Assembly (NCBI GenBank): GCA_025358575.1 | Contig: JANYJA010000111.1 | Coordinates: 1-38,406 of the forward strand | Direction of reading: 5' to 3' | Origin: Terriglobia bacterium | GTDB lineage: Bacteria > Acidobacteriota > Terriglobia > Bryobacterales > Bryobacteraceae | DNA: 38,406 nucleotides | Shown here: positions 1 to 8,649 of the stretch, one piece after another | Layout: the number at the start of each line of letters is the position of its first letter | Position numbering within the stretch: the stretch's first letter is position 1 | Made by a program: the position numbers and the translations under genes | Notes under the pieces: generated by a model | The model's input: only the letters and a program-made list of their open reading frames with translations | Databases searched by the model: none | What the model was told of the DNA's origin: nothing

Positions 1-245
1 TTCGGCGATCGTGACCGCAGTGGCCCGCCGAAGAGATTCGGAACTAGCGACCGCGATAAAAGCGGACCCCCAAAGAAGTTTGGCTCTGGCGATCGTTCCG
101 GGCCCCCAAAACGCTTTGGTTCTGGCGATCGCGACAGCGGCCCTCCCAAGCGATTCGGCACCGGTGGCCCCCGCAAATTCGGTTCAGGCGGGAAACCGTC
201 GGGACCCCCGCGCAAATTCGGCTCGGGCGGCGGCAAGCCCGGCGG
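1..245 (+). repeat. Degenerate tandem repeat, about 36-42 bp unit, in coding sequence
   Basis: Imperfect direct repeats with a unit near 39 bp containing variants of ggcgatcg, ccccc(g/a)aa and ttcgg run through the open frame. They encode the FG-x-x-DR-x-SGPPKR unit. Copies diverge mostly at third codon positions on the left and become shorter and Gly-rich on the right. Confidence 0.7.
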
Positions 246-291
246 TCCACCGCGTGGTTCGCGCCCGCCGCGCCCTAGTCGCGATAAGTAA
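1..291 (+). CDS. C-terminal low-complexity tail of a truncated gene (basic GPP-K/R-FG repeats)
   Basis: The first reading frame is open from base 1 to a TAA at 289-291 and encodes 96 residues; the start lies outside the window. The residues form about seven imperfect copies of a 12-14 residue unit of the form FG-S/T-x-DR-x-SGPPK-R/K, grading into GG-rich and RPP-rich sequence. Such basic Gly/Pro/Arg tails occur at the C-termini of bacterial RNA-acting proteins, for example DEAD-box helicases and RsuA/RluB-type pseudouridine synthases, where they are thought to bind RNA. The catalytic part is not in view, so the parent enzyme cannot be named. The stop lies 17 bases inside the convergent methyltransferase gene. 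The strict codon-level repeat and the stop right after a Lys support a real coding end rather than a chance open frame. Confidence 0.7.
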   Translation, partial: FGDRDRSGPPKRFGTSDRDKSGPPKKFGSGDRSGPPKRFGSGDRDSGPPKRFGTGGPRKFGSGGKPSGPPRKFGSGGGKPGGPPRGSRPPRPSRDK

Positions 292-916
292 TTTCCAAAA
301 TCTGTCCGGCATAGACGCGAGAGACGTCGTATTTCACGAACGCCCCGCTGCCTTCCACCGCCCGCTCAGCTAACCCGCGCAGTTCCGGTCCCGTGAAGGA
401 ACGCCGGATCGATTGCCGTCCATCTTGAGCCGCGATCTTGCCGATGAACGGACAGACGAAGGCCGTGAACAAGGCGATAGGCAGCGGATGCCGCACCAAA
501 TCGAGGCACACGAACTTTTTGCAATAGCGCCCCACGTTGCGAATGAGCCCAACGATCCGCTCTTCATCCAAATGGTGCAGCACCATCATGGAGACGGCAA
601 CATCGGCCTGGGGCAAAGGGTCACAAGTGGCATCGGCTTGCACAATCGGAATGTGATACGGGCTTTTCGCGGGTGGCCGCAGTTCCACTCCCGTAACGCT
701 CGCGCCAGTAGCGCGCTTCAGTTCATCCAACAGCGCGCCATCGCCGCAGCCAATGTCGATGATGCTGCGGGGCTGAATCGATTTCACGCGCTTCGTGATG
801 GCCCGCATATCGCCGATCAGCGTGTGAATCAACTTTAGATCGCGATGGAAGGAAGTGAGCAACGCCTCGGGTGCGTCCGGGTCGTCCATCGTTTCAAGGG
901 TAAGCGAGCGCTGCAT
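275..916 (-). CDS. Class I SAM-dependent methyltransferase
   Basis: This 213-residue protein has a clear SAM-binding motif I (IIDIGCGDG, residues 52-60), followed by an acidic end of strand 2 (VTGVELR) and a VLHHLDEE stretch at motif IV, all typical of UbiE-like class I methyltransferases. A hydrophobic segment (LPIALFTAFVCPFIG) sits after the core and could be a substrate lid or membrane contact. It resembles the methyltransferases often found beside type III polyketide synthases, but no such synthase is present here, so the substrate is unknown. It starts at ATG 916, 45 bases from the divergent isomerase-like gene. Its 3' end overlaps the stop of the left-edge gene by 17 bases. Confidence 0.8.
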   Translation of the reverse strand: MQRSLTLETMDDPDAPEALLTSFHRDLKLIHTLIGDMRAITKRVKSIQPRSIIDIGCGDGALLDELKRATGASVTGVELRPPAKSPYHIPIVQADATCDPLPQADVAVSMMVLHHLDEERIVGLIRNVGRYCKKFVCLDLVRHPLPIALFTAFVCPFIGKIAAQDGRQSIRRSFTGPELRGLAERAVEGSGAFVKYDVSRVYAGQILEITYRD

Positions 917-961
917 TGATTCCAGTATGGCGGCTGCGGACGCATCGCTGTAAACTAGCCT

Positions 962-1882
962 GTGATGTCGATAACGCGCCGTACTTTCGTTTCCGCGCTA
1001 ACAGCCGCACCTCTGCTTCGCCCCGCATCGAAGGGCACCGCAATCCGTCTTGGGGGGCCCATTTTCCTGAAGTCGGAAGATCCGCGCGAGCTTGCCAAAG
1101 AGCATCGGCGCCTCAGTTACAGCGCGGCTTATTGTCCCACCGCGAAAGTGGAGGAGCGCGAGCGGGTCCGCGCCATCATCGAGGCCTTCGCCGCTGAGAA
1201 CGTCGTAATAGCCGAAGTCGGCGCGTGGAAAAACATGCTCGATCCGGATGCTTCCGCGCGCAAAGCCAACATCGATTACGTCTCAGAGCGAATGGCGCTG
1301 GCCGAGGCCGTGGGCGCGCGATGCTGCGTTGATATCGCAGGGTCCTACAATGCAAAAGTTTGGTACGGTCCCCATCCGCGCAACCTCTCGCGCGAGTTCT
1401 TCGACGCGACGGTGGAGAATTGCCGCCGCGTGATTGACGCCGTGAAGCCAACGCGCACCAAGTTCACAATCGAGATGATGGGATGGAATTTGCCGGATGG
1501 ACCCGGCCACTATTTGGAATTGATTCGCGCAGTGGATCGTAAAGGCTTCGGCGTCCATATGGATGTGTGTAATGGCGTGAACAGCCCCGAGCGTTTTTAC
1601 AACAACCGCGCGTTCATTCACGAATGCTTTGCGAAGCTTGGGCCGTGGATCGCGTCGTGCCACGCTAAGGACCTAAAGTGGGAGGTCGAGTTAAATGTCC
1701 ATTTCGTCGAAGTGATTCCGGGCCGCGGTGAGATTGACTATGGCACTTATCTCAGCGAACTAGCCGCGCTTCCAATAGACGCACCGCTCATGCTGGAACA
1801 TTTGAAGACAGCTGAAGAATACGATGAGGGGCGCGCATATATTCAGAAGGTCGGTGCGGAGAAGGGATTACGCTTCGCGTAA
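962..1882 (+). CDS. Sugar phosphate isomerase/epimerase-like TIM-barrel protein with Tat-like signal
   Basis: This 306-residue protein belongs to the xylose isomerase-like TIM-barrel (AP endonuclease 2 fold) family. Candidate metal ligands appear at the expected barrel positions: E171 (FTIEMMGW), D201 (VHMDVCNG), H234 (SCHAKDLK) and E279 (LMLEHLK). The N-terminus has a twin-arginine pattern (ITRRTFVSA) followed by a short hydrophobic stretch, which suggests Tat export; many acidobacterial and planctomycete members are exported in this way. Start is GTG 962 or the next codon, ATG 965. The substrate is unknown, most likely a sugar or inositol derivative. The 3' end overlaps the convergent cydB stop by 15 bases. 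Confidence 0.8.
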   Translation: MMSITRRTFVSALTAAPLLRPASKGTAIRLGGPIFLKSEDPRELAKEHRRLSYSAAYCPTAKVEERERVRAIIEAFAAENVVIAEVGAWKNMLDPDASARKANIDYVSERMALAEAVGARCCVDIAGSYNAKVWYGPHPRNLSREFFDATVENCRRVIDAVKPTRTKFTIEMMGWNLPDGPGHYLELIRAVDRKGFGVHMDVCNGVNSPERFYNNRAFIHECFAKLGPWIASCHAKDLKWEVELNVHFVEVIPGRGEIDYGTYLSELAALPIDAPLMLEHLKTAEEYDEGRAYIQKVGAEKGLRFA

Positions 1883-2917
1883 AGGGGGCTGGGTAACGCT
1901 TCGTCGTCCCCAAAAATGCCAGTAAAGAAACGCGAAGTAGCCCAGCGCGAGCAGCACTCCGGGGATAAACCACATCAGCCCGATCTTTAAACCGTAATCG
2001 CCTGCTACGGTGTTGTAGATGGTGAGAGAGCGCGCCGTATTTTCGTTTGACGGCAGCACGTAAGGGAACAATCCAAACGCCGCACTCCCTAGTATCCCGA
2101 TCAGGAAAGCGCAAGACCCGATAAAAGAACGCGTGTCGCGTTTCTTGGTTGAACAGAAACGAACCGCGGCCAAGCCGGCCAGCGCGAGCACCGCAAACAC
2201 CCCGCCCCACGGTTGATCCAGAAATCGCTCCGCAAGATGCGGCTGAACCTGAAAGCTGGCGAAGGTAATAACGATAGTAATCGCAAACACCGCCCACCAA
2301 ACACGCAACCCAAGGCGGCGGCATCGTTCCCGCAGTTCTCCGGCGCTGCGCGCTGCCACCCAAACGGCCCCATGCATCGTAAGAGCCAAGGCCGCGGCGA
2401 CACCGATCAGCACGGTGTACCAGTCGATAATTCCGGGATCTTTGCCTGGCGCGAAATTGGTCCAGAGTGCGAGAAATCCGTAGCCCTCTTCATCAAGAGG
2501 CAGGCCCCGCACCACGTTCCCCAAAGCCGCACCGAAGAAAATCGCGAGCAGCAAGCTTGAGAGGGCGAAGATTACATCCCAGAACGCGGGCCACAAACGG
2601 TCGTGCAGATGGTCGCGAAATTCTACCGCGATGCCGCGCAGCATCAGCAGCCATAACACAATCATCAGCGGTAGATAGAAAGCGCTGAAGCCGCTCGCAT
2701 AGAGCGCGGGGAATGCGAAATAAAGCGTACCGCCCGCGGCGAGCAGCCAGACTTCATTTCCGTTCCAGACCGGCCCGATGGAGGCAAGCACTTCCTTTCT
2801 TTCGGAATCCGTGCGCGCAACGAACAGGTGAACGATGCCCGCGCCCAAATCGAAACCATCGAGCACAACATAAACGACGAGCATGAATGCGACAAGGCAA
2901 AACCAGAGCGCGGGCAT
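1868..2917 (-). CDS. cydB: Cytochrome bd ubiquinol oxidase subunit II
   Basis: CydB is the second membrane subunit of the cytochrome bd quinol oxidase, which reduces oxygen to water in the cytoplasmic membrane at low oxygen. The protein has about eight to nine hydrophobic segments. It carries the family hallmarks near the N-terminus: VLDGFDLGAG and, after it, IGPVWNGNEVWLLAAGG. I place the start at ATG 2917, four bases after the cydA stop, giving 349 residues and starting MPALWFCLV; an in-frame start at 2950 would add 11 uncharged-to-basic residues and overlap cydA. It is co-transcribed with cydA. The 3' end meets the convergent isomerase-like gene with a 15-base overlap. No cydX-like small ORF or cydCD was seen. 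Confidence 0.93.
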   Translation of the reverse strand: MPALWFCLVAFMLVVYVVLDGFDLGAGIVHLFVARTDSERKEVLASIGPVWNGNEVWLLAAGGTLYFAFPALYASGFSAFYLPLMIVLWLLMLRGIAVEFRDHLHDRLWPAFWDVIFALSSLLLAIFFGAALGNVVRGLPLDEEGYGFLALWTNFAPGKDPGIIDWYTVLIGVAAALALTMHGAVWVAARSAGELRERCRRLGLRVWWAVFAITIVITFASFQVQPHLAERFLDQPWGGVFAVLALAGLAAVRFCSTKKRDTRSFIGSCAFLIGILGSAAFGLFPYVLPSNENTARSLTIYNTVAGDYGLKIGLMWFIPGVLLALGYFAFLYWHFWGRRSVTQPPLREA

Positions 2918-2921
2918 CGAA

Positions 2922-4253
2922 TTACACGGGCTCCGCCGCGGTCGGACCATGCTCGATTTCGCGGTGGACGAGGAACAAGAACAGAATTCCGAGCACTGTG
3001 TACATCCCCATGAATCCGATGAGCGTGAAGAGTCCGCTGCCGGCGGAGACGCGCGGCGAGGTGCCCACGGCCGTTCGCATCAGCCCATAAATGAGCCAAG
3101 GCTGCCGTCCCACTTCAGCCGTGATCCAGCCCGCGGTGGTGGCGATATAGGGGAATGGAAACGCGAGCATCAGGAGCCACAGCAGACTTGGCGTGGAATA
3201 CAAGTTGCCACGCCACAAGCGCCACGCGCAGAGCAGCATGATGGCGATCAGAATGGTTCCGAGGCCCACCATGATGTGATAGCAGTAATAAAGCAGGGGG
3301 ATGTTGTCGGGCCATTGGTCGCGCGGAAATTCGTTGAGGCCGCGCACCTTCGCTTCCCAGCGCTGATAGGTCAGGAAGCTCAGCATTTTCGGGATCAAAA
3401 TCGGGTTATCAAGAGTTAGCCGCTCCGTATCGGGCTGCCCGACGAGCGCTAATCCCGCGCCTTGTTCGGTTTTAAAAACCCCTTCCATCGCGGCCAGCGT
3501 GGTGGGTTGGTACTCCGCAACCATCTTGCCTTGGCGGTCTCCCGTTGGAAACAACATCATGATGGTCGCGACGGTTCCGGCGATTACTCCCAGCCGCACG
3601 AACGTTTTTCCGAAAAGCTCACTGCGCCCAGCCAAAATATAGAACGCGCCGAGCGCCGCCATCACAAAACTGCCGGTCACCACCGCGGCGGTCATGTTGT
3701 GCCAGTACTGCCAGAGCGTCCACGGATTGAAAATGAGTGCTTGAAAACTGGACAGAGTGATCTCGCCGTTGTGCCCCAACGCATAACCGACCGGGTGCTG
3801 CATCCACGCATCGGTCGCGATGATGAAAAATCCGGAGAGCCACGATCCCGCGAATACACAGAACGCGGCGAACCAATGGCCCGCTTGGCCGAGCCGCTTT
3901 TCACCAAATATGAACAGGCCCAAAAACGCCGATTCCAGGAAGAAGGAATACACGCCTTCGAGCGCCAGCGTCTGGCCGATCACTCCCCCGGCAGCCTTCG
4001 AAAATCGCGCCCAATTGGTCCCGAACTGAAATTCCATTGGGATTCCAGTCACCACGCCCATTGCGAAATTGATGGCGAAGATCTTGGCCCAGAACCTCGC
4101 CGCGTCGTTGTAATGCGCGTTGCCGGTGCGCCAAGCCATCGTCTTCAAAATGACGATCAAGAGCGCAAGGCCCATCGTCAACTGCGGAAACAAATAGTGG
4201 AAAGTGATCGTGAAGGCAAATTGCAAGCGATGAATCGCGAGGGCGGCGTCCAT
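2922..4253 (-). CDS. cydA: Cytochrome bd ubiquinol oxidase subunit I, short Q-loop type
   Basis: CydA is the haem-bearing, quinol-oxidising subunit of cytochrome bd. The 443-residue length is short compared with about 520 for E. coli CydA. The missing length falls in the quinol-binding periplasmic loop, so this is a short Q-loop enzyme as in Bacillus and CIO-type oxidases. Conserved residues are in place: H19 (ITFHYLF), E99 and E107 (LALEGVYSFFLE), H185 (QYWHNM) and the GW-x-x-x-EVGRQPW motif near residue 390. ATG 4253 starts one base after the alpha-galactosidase stop, an unusual partner, so translation is probably coupled. cydB follows four bases downstream. Whether it is cyanide-insensitive cannot be read from sequence alone. 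Confidence 0.95.
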   Translation of the reverse strand: MDAALAIHRLQFAFTITFHYLFPQLTMGLALLIVILKTMAWRTGNAHYNDAARFWAKIFAINFAMGVVTGIPMEFQFGTNWARFSKAAGGVIGQTLALEGVYSFFLESAFLGLFIFGEKRLGQAGHWFAAFCVFAGSWLSGFFIIATDAWMQHPVGYALGHNGEITLSSFQALIFNPWTLWQYWHNMTAAVVTGSFVMAALGAFYILAGRSELFGKTFVRLGVIAGTVATIMMLFPTGDRQGKMVAEYQPTTLAAMEGVFKTEQGAGLALVGQPDTERLTLDNPILIPKMLSFLTYQRWEAKVRGLNEFPRDQWPDNIPLLYYCYHIMVGLGTILIAIMLLCAWRLWRGNLYSTPSLLWLLMLAFPFPYIATTAGWITAEVGRQPWLIYGLMRTAVGTSPRVSAGSGLFTLIGFMGMYTVLGILFLFLVHREIEHGPTAAEPV

Positions 4254-4254
4254 A

Positions 4255-5436
4255 TCACGGTTCGATCTTTACCATCACAACGCCGTGGCTAGGCACTGTG
4301 GCGGAAAAGCTCGATTTTAATTTACCGAGATCCTTCTTGCTCCAGAGATCGCGCACGGAAGCGGAGATATGGTCTGGATACCCGAGTTCGTTCCACGAGA
4401 CCGACATTTGTTTCTCGGCCCCGCTCCGGTTCAGCAGCGCGACCGCGCGGTTGCCCCCGTTCAACTGCTTAGACCAGACTTCAAAATCACCGTCATCGCG
4501 AATCTTGCGGCCCTGCATTCCAAGTGAGTCCTGGTCGACCGCGATCACATCCTTGTTGAGAAGAATTTCTTTCGTCTCCGGCGTCATATTGCGAATATCG
4601 TTGCCAGCCATCAGCGGCGAAGCGAGAATCGCCCACAGGCTAAAGTGCGCGCGGGCTTCGGTGTTGGTCAAGCCTCCGTTGCCTACTTCAAGCATGTCGG
4701 CGTCGTTCCAGTGTCCTGGCCCGGCGTAGGATTCCAGACCCGCTTCCAGATCGATGATCTTCGTCCAGGCTAGCCCGCCCCAGTCCTTCTTGCAATCCCA
4801 GCAGTCGACGATGTCGCCCGTCGCGCGCCAGAGATTGCCAACATCTTTTGCCCAGAGCCACGGCTTGGTGGAGCCCCATTCGCAGAGACTGAACACTATC
4901 GGGCGGCCAGTCTTGGCGAGCGCATCACGCATGAGCGTGTACGCGGCTTCGGAGTTCTGCTTACCGTTGTTGCACCAGTCGTATTTCACGTAATCCGCGC
5001 CCCAAGCGGCCCACTGGCGCGCGTCCTGAAATTCATAGCCCCAACTTCCCGGACGGCCGGCGCAAGTCTTGGTGCCGCTATCGGAATAGATCCCGAACTT
5101 CAAACCCTTGCCGTGGATATAATCGGCGAGCGCTTTGATGCCGGAGGGGAACCGCTCCGAGTCGGGAACAATGTTGCCGTTAGCGTCGCGGCTGATCTGC
5201 CAGCAATCGTCGATGACGATGTATCGATAGCCGGCGTCCTTCATTCCCGTGCTGGCCATAGCGTCGGCGGCTTGGTGGACAACGTTCTCGTTGATGTCCT
5301 TGCAGCCGAATTTGTTCCAGCTGTTCCAGCCCATTGGCGGGGTGAGAGCGAGGCCGTTGTCGAGTGCGATGAGCGAAGGCGCGGCGCAAAGTGTCAGCGC
5401 GGCGAAAGCGAGCGTTAGACGAATTCGAGTGGACAT
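4255..5436 (-). CDS. Secreted alpha-galactosidase, glycoside hydrolase family 27
   Basis: This 393-residue protein begins with a signal peptide (MSTRIRLTLAFAALTLCAAP) and then a GH27 (alpha/beta) barrel. Family hallmarks include LTPPMGWNSWNKFGC (31-45), YIVIDDCWQ (72-80) and the nucleophile motif YVKYDWCNN with D153. The acid/base is probably D208 in RATGDIVDCWD. The C-terminal part after about residue 300 is the usual beta-sandwich. It removes terminal alpha-galactose from oligosaccharides or polymers in the periplasm or outside. It lies 38 bases downstream of the serine hydrolase gene and one base upstream of cydA, in the same direction. Alpha-N-acetylgalactosaminidase activity is an alternative within GH27. 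Confidence 0.92.
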   Translation of the reverse strand: MSTRIRLTLAFAALTLCAAPSLIALDNGLALTPPMGWNSWNKFGCKDINENVVHQAADAMASTGMKDAGYRYIVIDDCWQISRDANGNIVPDSERFPSGIKALADYIHGKGLKFGIYSDSGTKTCAGRPGSWGYEFQDARQWAAWGADYVKYDWCNNGKQNSEAAYTLMRDALAKTGRPIVFSLCEWGSTKPWLWAKDVGNLWRATGDIVDCWDCKKDWGGLAWTKIIDLEAGLESYAGPGHWNDADMLEVGNGGLTNTEARAHFSLWAILASPLMAGNDIRNMTPETKEILLNKDVIAVDQDSLGMQGRKIRDDGDFEVWSKQLNGGNRAVALLNRSGAEKQMSVSWNELGYPDHISASVRDLWSKKDLGKLKSSFSATVPSHGVVMVKIEP

Positions 5437-5474
5437 AGTGTGCGACTGACAGTCTACAACCTATGAACGGGCTC

Positions 5475-6701
5475 TCACTCCACGGCTGCCTCGCCCATGG
5501 TCATAAACACGTCGCGCATGGAATCGGTTCCGCCATTGGAGCGCTGCACTAGCATGATCCGAATCAAGTCGTGCTTCGGGTCGATCCAACCTTGCGTGCC
5601 AAATGCCCCGCCGTGCCCATAAGTCCCTTCCGAATGCCCCACCAACTCGCCCGACGCGTCCTTCACCACTTCCCACGCGAGCCCGTAGCCGGTGCCGCCC
5701 ATCCATCCCGAAGGGTTCAGGTCCCCCGTGTGCACCTTCGTCATAAGGTCGACAGAGAATTTCGAAAGGTAACGCCGTCCCTTGTAGGTGCCGCCGTTTA
5801 GCATCATCTGATAAAAGTTGAGCAGGTCTTCAGCGGTGGAGTAAAGACCCCACGCGGGAGCCGGATACGTCGCGCCTTGCCTGTACTTTGCAGGGTCACC
5901 GCCAAGAATCGTCGCGGGCGATCTGCCGAGCTTGCCGTTCTGCGATTCATAGACCATTGCGATGCGCGGAATGCGCTCGGCAGTCGGATAGAAGTAGCTG
6001 TCCTTCATCCCGAGCGGCTTCAGAATGTGTTCCGTTATGAAGTCCTCGTACTTTTGCCCTGAGCAGACTTCAATAATGCGACCTAGAATGTCGATGCCCG
6101 GGCTGCTATAACTCCAGTGCGTGCCGGGTTGAAACAGAAGCGGCTGGCGCGCGAACACTGGCATCAAGTCGGTCAGCGAAATGTTCATCTGCTGGTTGTA
6201 ATTCCTGATCTCCGAGGGCGCGCCGTCGAACGTCCCGGAAGTGTGGGTCATCAAGTCGCGAATGGTGACAAGCCGTAGTGGCGTACTCGCGCGCGCGGTA
6301 TCAGGACCAATGGTCGCTGCCACGCGCTGGCCGCGAAACTCCGGCAAATATCGCTCCAATGGATCGCGCAATGCAAGCAATCCCCGATCGGCGAGCATCA
6401 TGATTCCGACCGCGGTGACCGGCTTGGTCATCGACATGATCTGGAAGACGGTGTCTTTTTGCATGGGGCGATGGGCCTCAATGTCGGCCATTCCTTCGGC
6501 GCTGAGCTCCGCGATTTTCCCGTGACGAGCAACCAGTGTCACAACTCCCGCGACCGTTTGATCGTCGACGAAACGCTTCATCCGCACGGGAATCTGGTCG
6601 AGCAGAGTTTTGTCCATTCCCGTGGAGCGGTCGACGCGGTCTTGCGCGTGAATCGAAAGTGTAGCGAAGCAAAGAAGAAAGAGTGTACGCATGGAATTCA
6701 T
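5475..6701 (-). CDS. Secreted serine hydrolase, beta-lactamase (class C) family
   Basis: This 408-residue protein has a signal peptide (about residues 1-20, ending SIHAQ) and a beta-lactamase/transpeptidase fold. The catalytic SxxK tetrad is S90-M-T-K93, the YxS/N motif is Y198-S-S200, and the third motif is HGG at 363-365. These are typical of class C-like esterases, D-aminopeptidases and PBP4-like proteins rather than of resistance beta-lactamases. The true substrate is unknown. ATG 6701 overlaps the TGA of the upstream VOC/oxidoreductase fusion by four bases (ATGA), so the two are translationally coupled. The alpha-galactosidase follows 38 bases downstream. Confidence 0.88.
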   Translation of the reverse strand: MNSMRTLFLLCFATLSIHAQDRVDRSTGMDKTLLDQIPVRMKRFVDDQTVAGVVTLVARHGKIAELSAEGMADIEAHRPMQKDTVFQIMSMTKPVTAVGIMMLADRGLLALRDPLERYLPEFRGQRVAATIGPDTARASTPLRLVTIRDLMTHTSGTFDGAPSEIRNYNQQMNISLTDLMPVFARQPLLFQPGTHWSYSSPGIDILGRIIEVCSGQKYEDFITEHILKPLGMKDSYFYPTAERIPRIAMVYESQNGKLGRSPATILGGDPAKYRQGATYPAPAWGLYSTAEDLLNFYQMMLNGGTYKGRRYLSKFSVDLMTKVHTGDLNPSGWMGGTGYGLAWEVVKDASGELVGHSEGTYGHGGAFGTQGWIDPKHDLIRIMLVQRSNGGTDSMRDVFMTMGEAAVE

Positions 6702-8605
6702 GGGTGGGTGCCGTTTAGATGGATCGTCTGGCCGGTTGCCGCAGACTTTCGCGCAGCCTCCAGAATTTCAATCACTACAAGATTAGTGTCGAGCGACGAG
6801 AGGCCGGACGGTTCCGCTTCGCCACGCACAACGGCGGTGAGGTACGAAATCGGATCGTCATATCGCGGATTGAGCGGCGGCGCTTCCAGTTCCACTTCAT
6901 CTTTGCCGGGCGCGCGTTCGCGAATGCGGTCCATGCCGACCGTGCGCACCGACCCCGTGGTGCCGTAAACCTCGAGATCCTTGCGGTCGAAAGGCCAATT
7001 CCAGGACGCCTGGATGATGCCTATCGCGTGGGCATACGTGACCATGACGTCGGCTTCGTCGTCAACTTTTGGATAGGTTTCCGGTTTCAGATGTTGCGTC
7101 ACCGCGGTTACACTCAGAGGCCGCTCGCCGTTCATGAGCCACGTCATCAAGTCGGCGCCATAGCAGCCGAAATCGAAAAGCGCCCCGGCACCGTTCCGTT
7201 CGGGATCGGAAAGCCACGACAGAAACTCCGGCTGCACGCCAATCTCTTTGGGTCCGCGGTGTCCGTCATGCGCAACCATCTTTCGGATCTCCCCCAGCTT
7301 GCCCTTCTCGCGGGCAAACGAATACGCCGCTTGATTGCTGCGATGCCACGTAGTTTCGTAATTCACCATCACGTTAATGTGGCCCTTTCGCGCGGCGGCT
7401 TGCATGGCGCGGGCTTGACCGACGCTCACGCTCAGCGGTTTCTCCATCATCACTTGGATGCCGCGAGCGGCGCAGGCCTCCACGACGCGCAGGTGATCGA
7501 AAGTATTGGTGAAGACGACGACCGCTTGCGGCTTCGTCTTGTCGAGCATGTCTTCAAGGCGCGTGTAGAAGAGCACGGGGTCTAGTTTGTAGTGATCCGC
7601 GTACTTTATCCCGAGCGCGGCGTCGGGCTCCGCGATGCCAACAATCGAGGCGTCATAGCGGCCCGCAAAGTGATTGAGAAATCCGGCGACGTGTCCGTGG
7701 ACCAGACCCACCAGACCCAGACGCATGACTGGCACTTTGCGAAGATCTTGAATTTCGGTGCGGGTGCCATCGGGATCGTAGACATTGATGGCCCAGATAT
7801 TTTCCGCGTTGACGACGGGTCTCAATCCAGGAGTCGGCACAATGCCGCGATCCAGCAATTCACGATACGGCGCCGAAATCTCCGGCACCTCGAAATTGAT
7901 GTGATACATGGATCCGTACTCCGCGGTATTCGGCGGCTTGCTGTAGATCATTAACTCGACAATGTCGGGCCGCTTGCCGGGAGTGACGAGCTTGATGAGG
8001 CGCAATTCGCCTCCGGGAGAATAGCGCCACACTTCCGCCAACCCAAGCTGATCGTGATAAAAGTGCATTGCGGCATCGACATGCTCGCGCGGAATCACAA
8101 CGCCCACATGTTGCAAGCGATCGGAAATGCGGCGCGTATCCATGAACTTTCCACGCGCATTCGAATGAAGCGAGCCGTCGAAATACTGAACAAACTCAAT
8201 GCGCTGATTTTCGGGATCGCGCAAGCCGAAGTTCATGTTGCCGTCGCGCCCTCTGGCGACTGCGGAGGGAGACAGCCCACGCGCCGTGAACTGGCGCCGT
8301 AAAGTTTCGATATCCGGCGTCTGAAAAGCAAGATGGGTGAAGCGGACCGGCTCGCCGGCCGGGAGCCCCGGCGAAAGTTCAATATACTGCTCGTCGTTGA
8401 CCTTAAAAAATGCCATTGACGTTTCGCCGGAATCGTTCTTGAGATCGAAGGCTTGCTGGAAGCCGAGTTGGCCGGTGTAGTAAGCGCGCGCGCGTTCCAG
8501 GCTGCTGACGCGAAAGCCAGCGTGTGCGATTCCGTCAATCGGGAGCGGCTGAGCGCCGAATCGAACCCCAACAAGCAGCAACAACATCCAAAGCAAACGA
8601 GCCAT
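6698..8605 (-). CDS. Fusion protein: two VOC (glyoxalase-like) domains plus Gfo/Idh/MocA oxidoreductase
   Basis: The open frame encodes 635 residues without interruption. Residues 1-18 form a signal-like hydrophobic segment. Residues about 23-142 and 164-290 are two vicinal-oxygen-chelate modules, each with an H near the start (GIAHAGF, LQHVGVV) and an E near the end (RIEFVQY, TEIQDL), the usual metal-ligand positions. At M294 a Gfo/Idh/MocA dehydrogenase begins (MRLGLVGLVHGHVAGF), with the EKPLS motif of this family about 100 residues later. This oxidoreductase is normally a separate protein of about 340 residues. M294 (genome 7724-7726) lacks a good Shine-Dalgarno, so fusion is more likely than two genes, but an internal start is possible. 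It overlaps the serine hydrolase start by four bases. Confidence 0.85.
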   Translation of the reverse strand: MARLLWMLLLLVGVRFGAQPLPIDGIAHAGFRVSSLERARAYYTGQLGFQQAFDLKNDSGETSMAFFKVNDEQYIELSPGLPAGEPVRFTHLAFQTPDIETLRRQFTARGLSPSAVARGRDGNMNFGLRDPENQRIEFVQYFDGSLHSNARGKFMDTRRISDRLQHVGVVIPREHVDAAMHFYHDQLGLAEVWRYSPGGELRLIKLVTPGKRPDIVELMIYSKPPNTAEYGSMYHINFEVPEISAPYRELLDRGIVPTPGLRPVVNAENIWAINVYDPDGTRTEIQDLRKVPVMRLGLVGLVHGHVAGFLNHFAGRYDASIVGIAEPDAALGIKYADHYKLDPVLFYTRLEDMLDKTKPQAVVVFTNTFDHLRVVEACAARGIQVMMEKPLSVSVGQARAMQAAARKGHINVMVNYETTWHRSNQAAYSFAREKGKLGEIRKMVAHDGHRGPKEIGVQPEFLSWLSDPERNGAGALFDFGCYGADLMTWLMNGERPLSVTAVTQHLKPETYPKVDDEADVMVTYAHAIGIIQASWNWPFDRKDLEVYGTTGSVRTVGMDRIRERAPGKDEVELEAPPLNPRYDDPISYLTAVVRGEAEPSGLSSLDTNLVVIEILEAARKSAATGQTIHLNGTHP

Positions 8606-8649
8606 AAGCAGTTCTCAGGTAGCTTGTCACAGAGCGCCGCCCGGCGCAA

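Noticed and set aside
3462-4292. 276-codon open frame antisense to cydA
   Set aside because: It is a shadow of the conserved CydA frame, rich in Arg, His and Gln, with no family features.
6719-7585. 288-codon open frame antisense to the VOC/oxidoreductase fusion
   Set aside because: The sense frame has clear domains over the same bases; the antisense protein is basic and has no recognisable motif.
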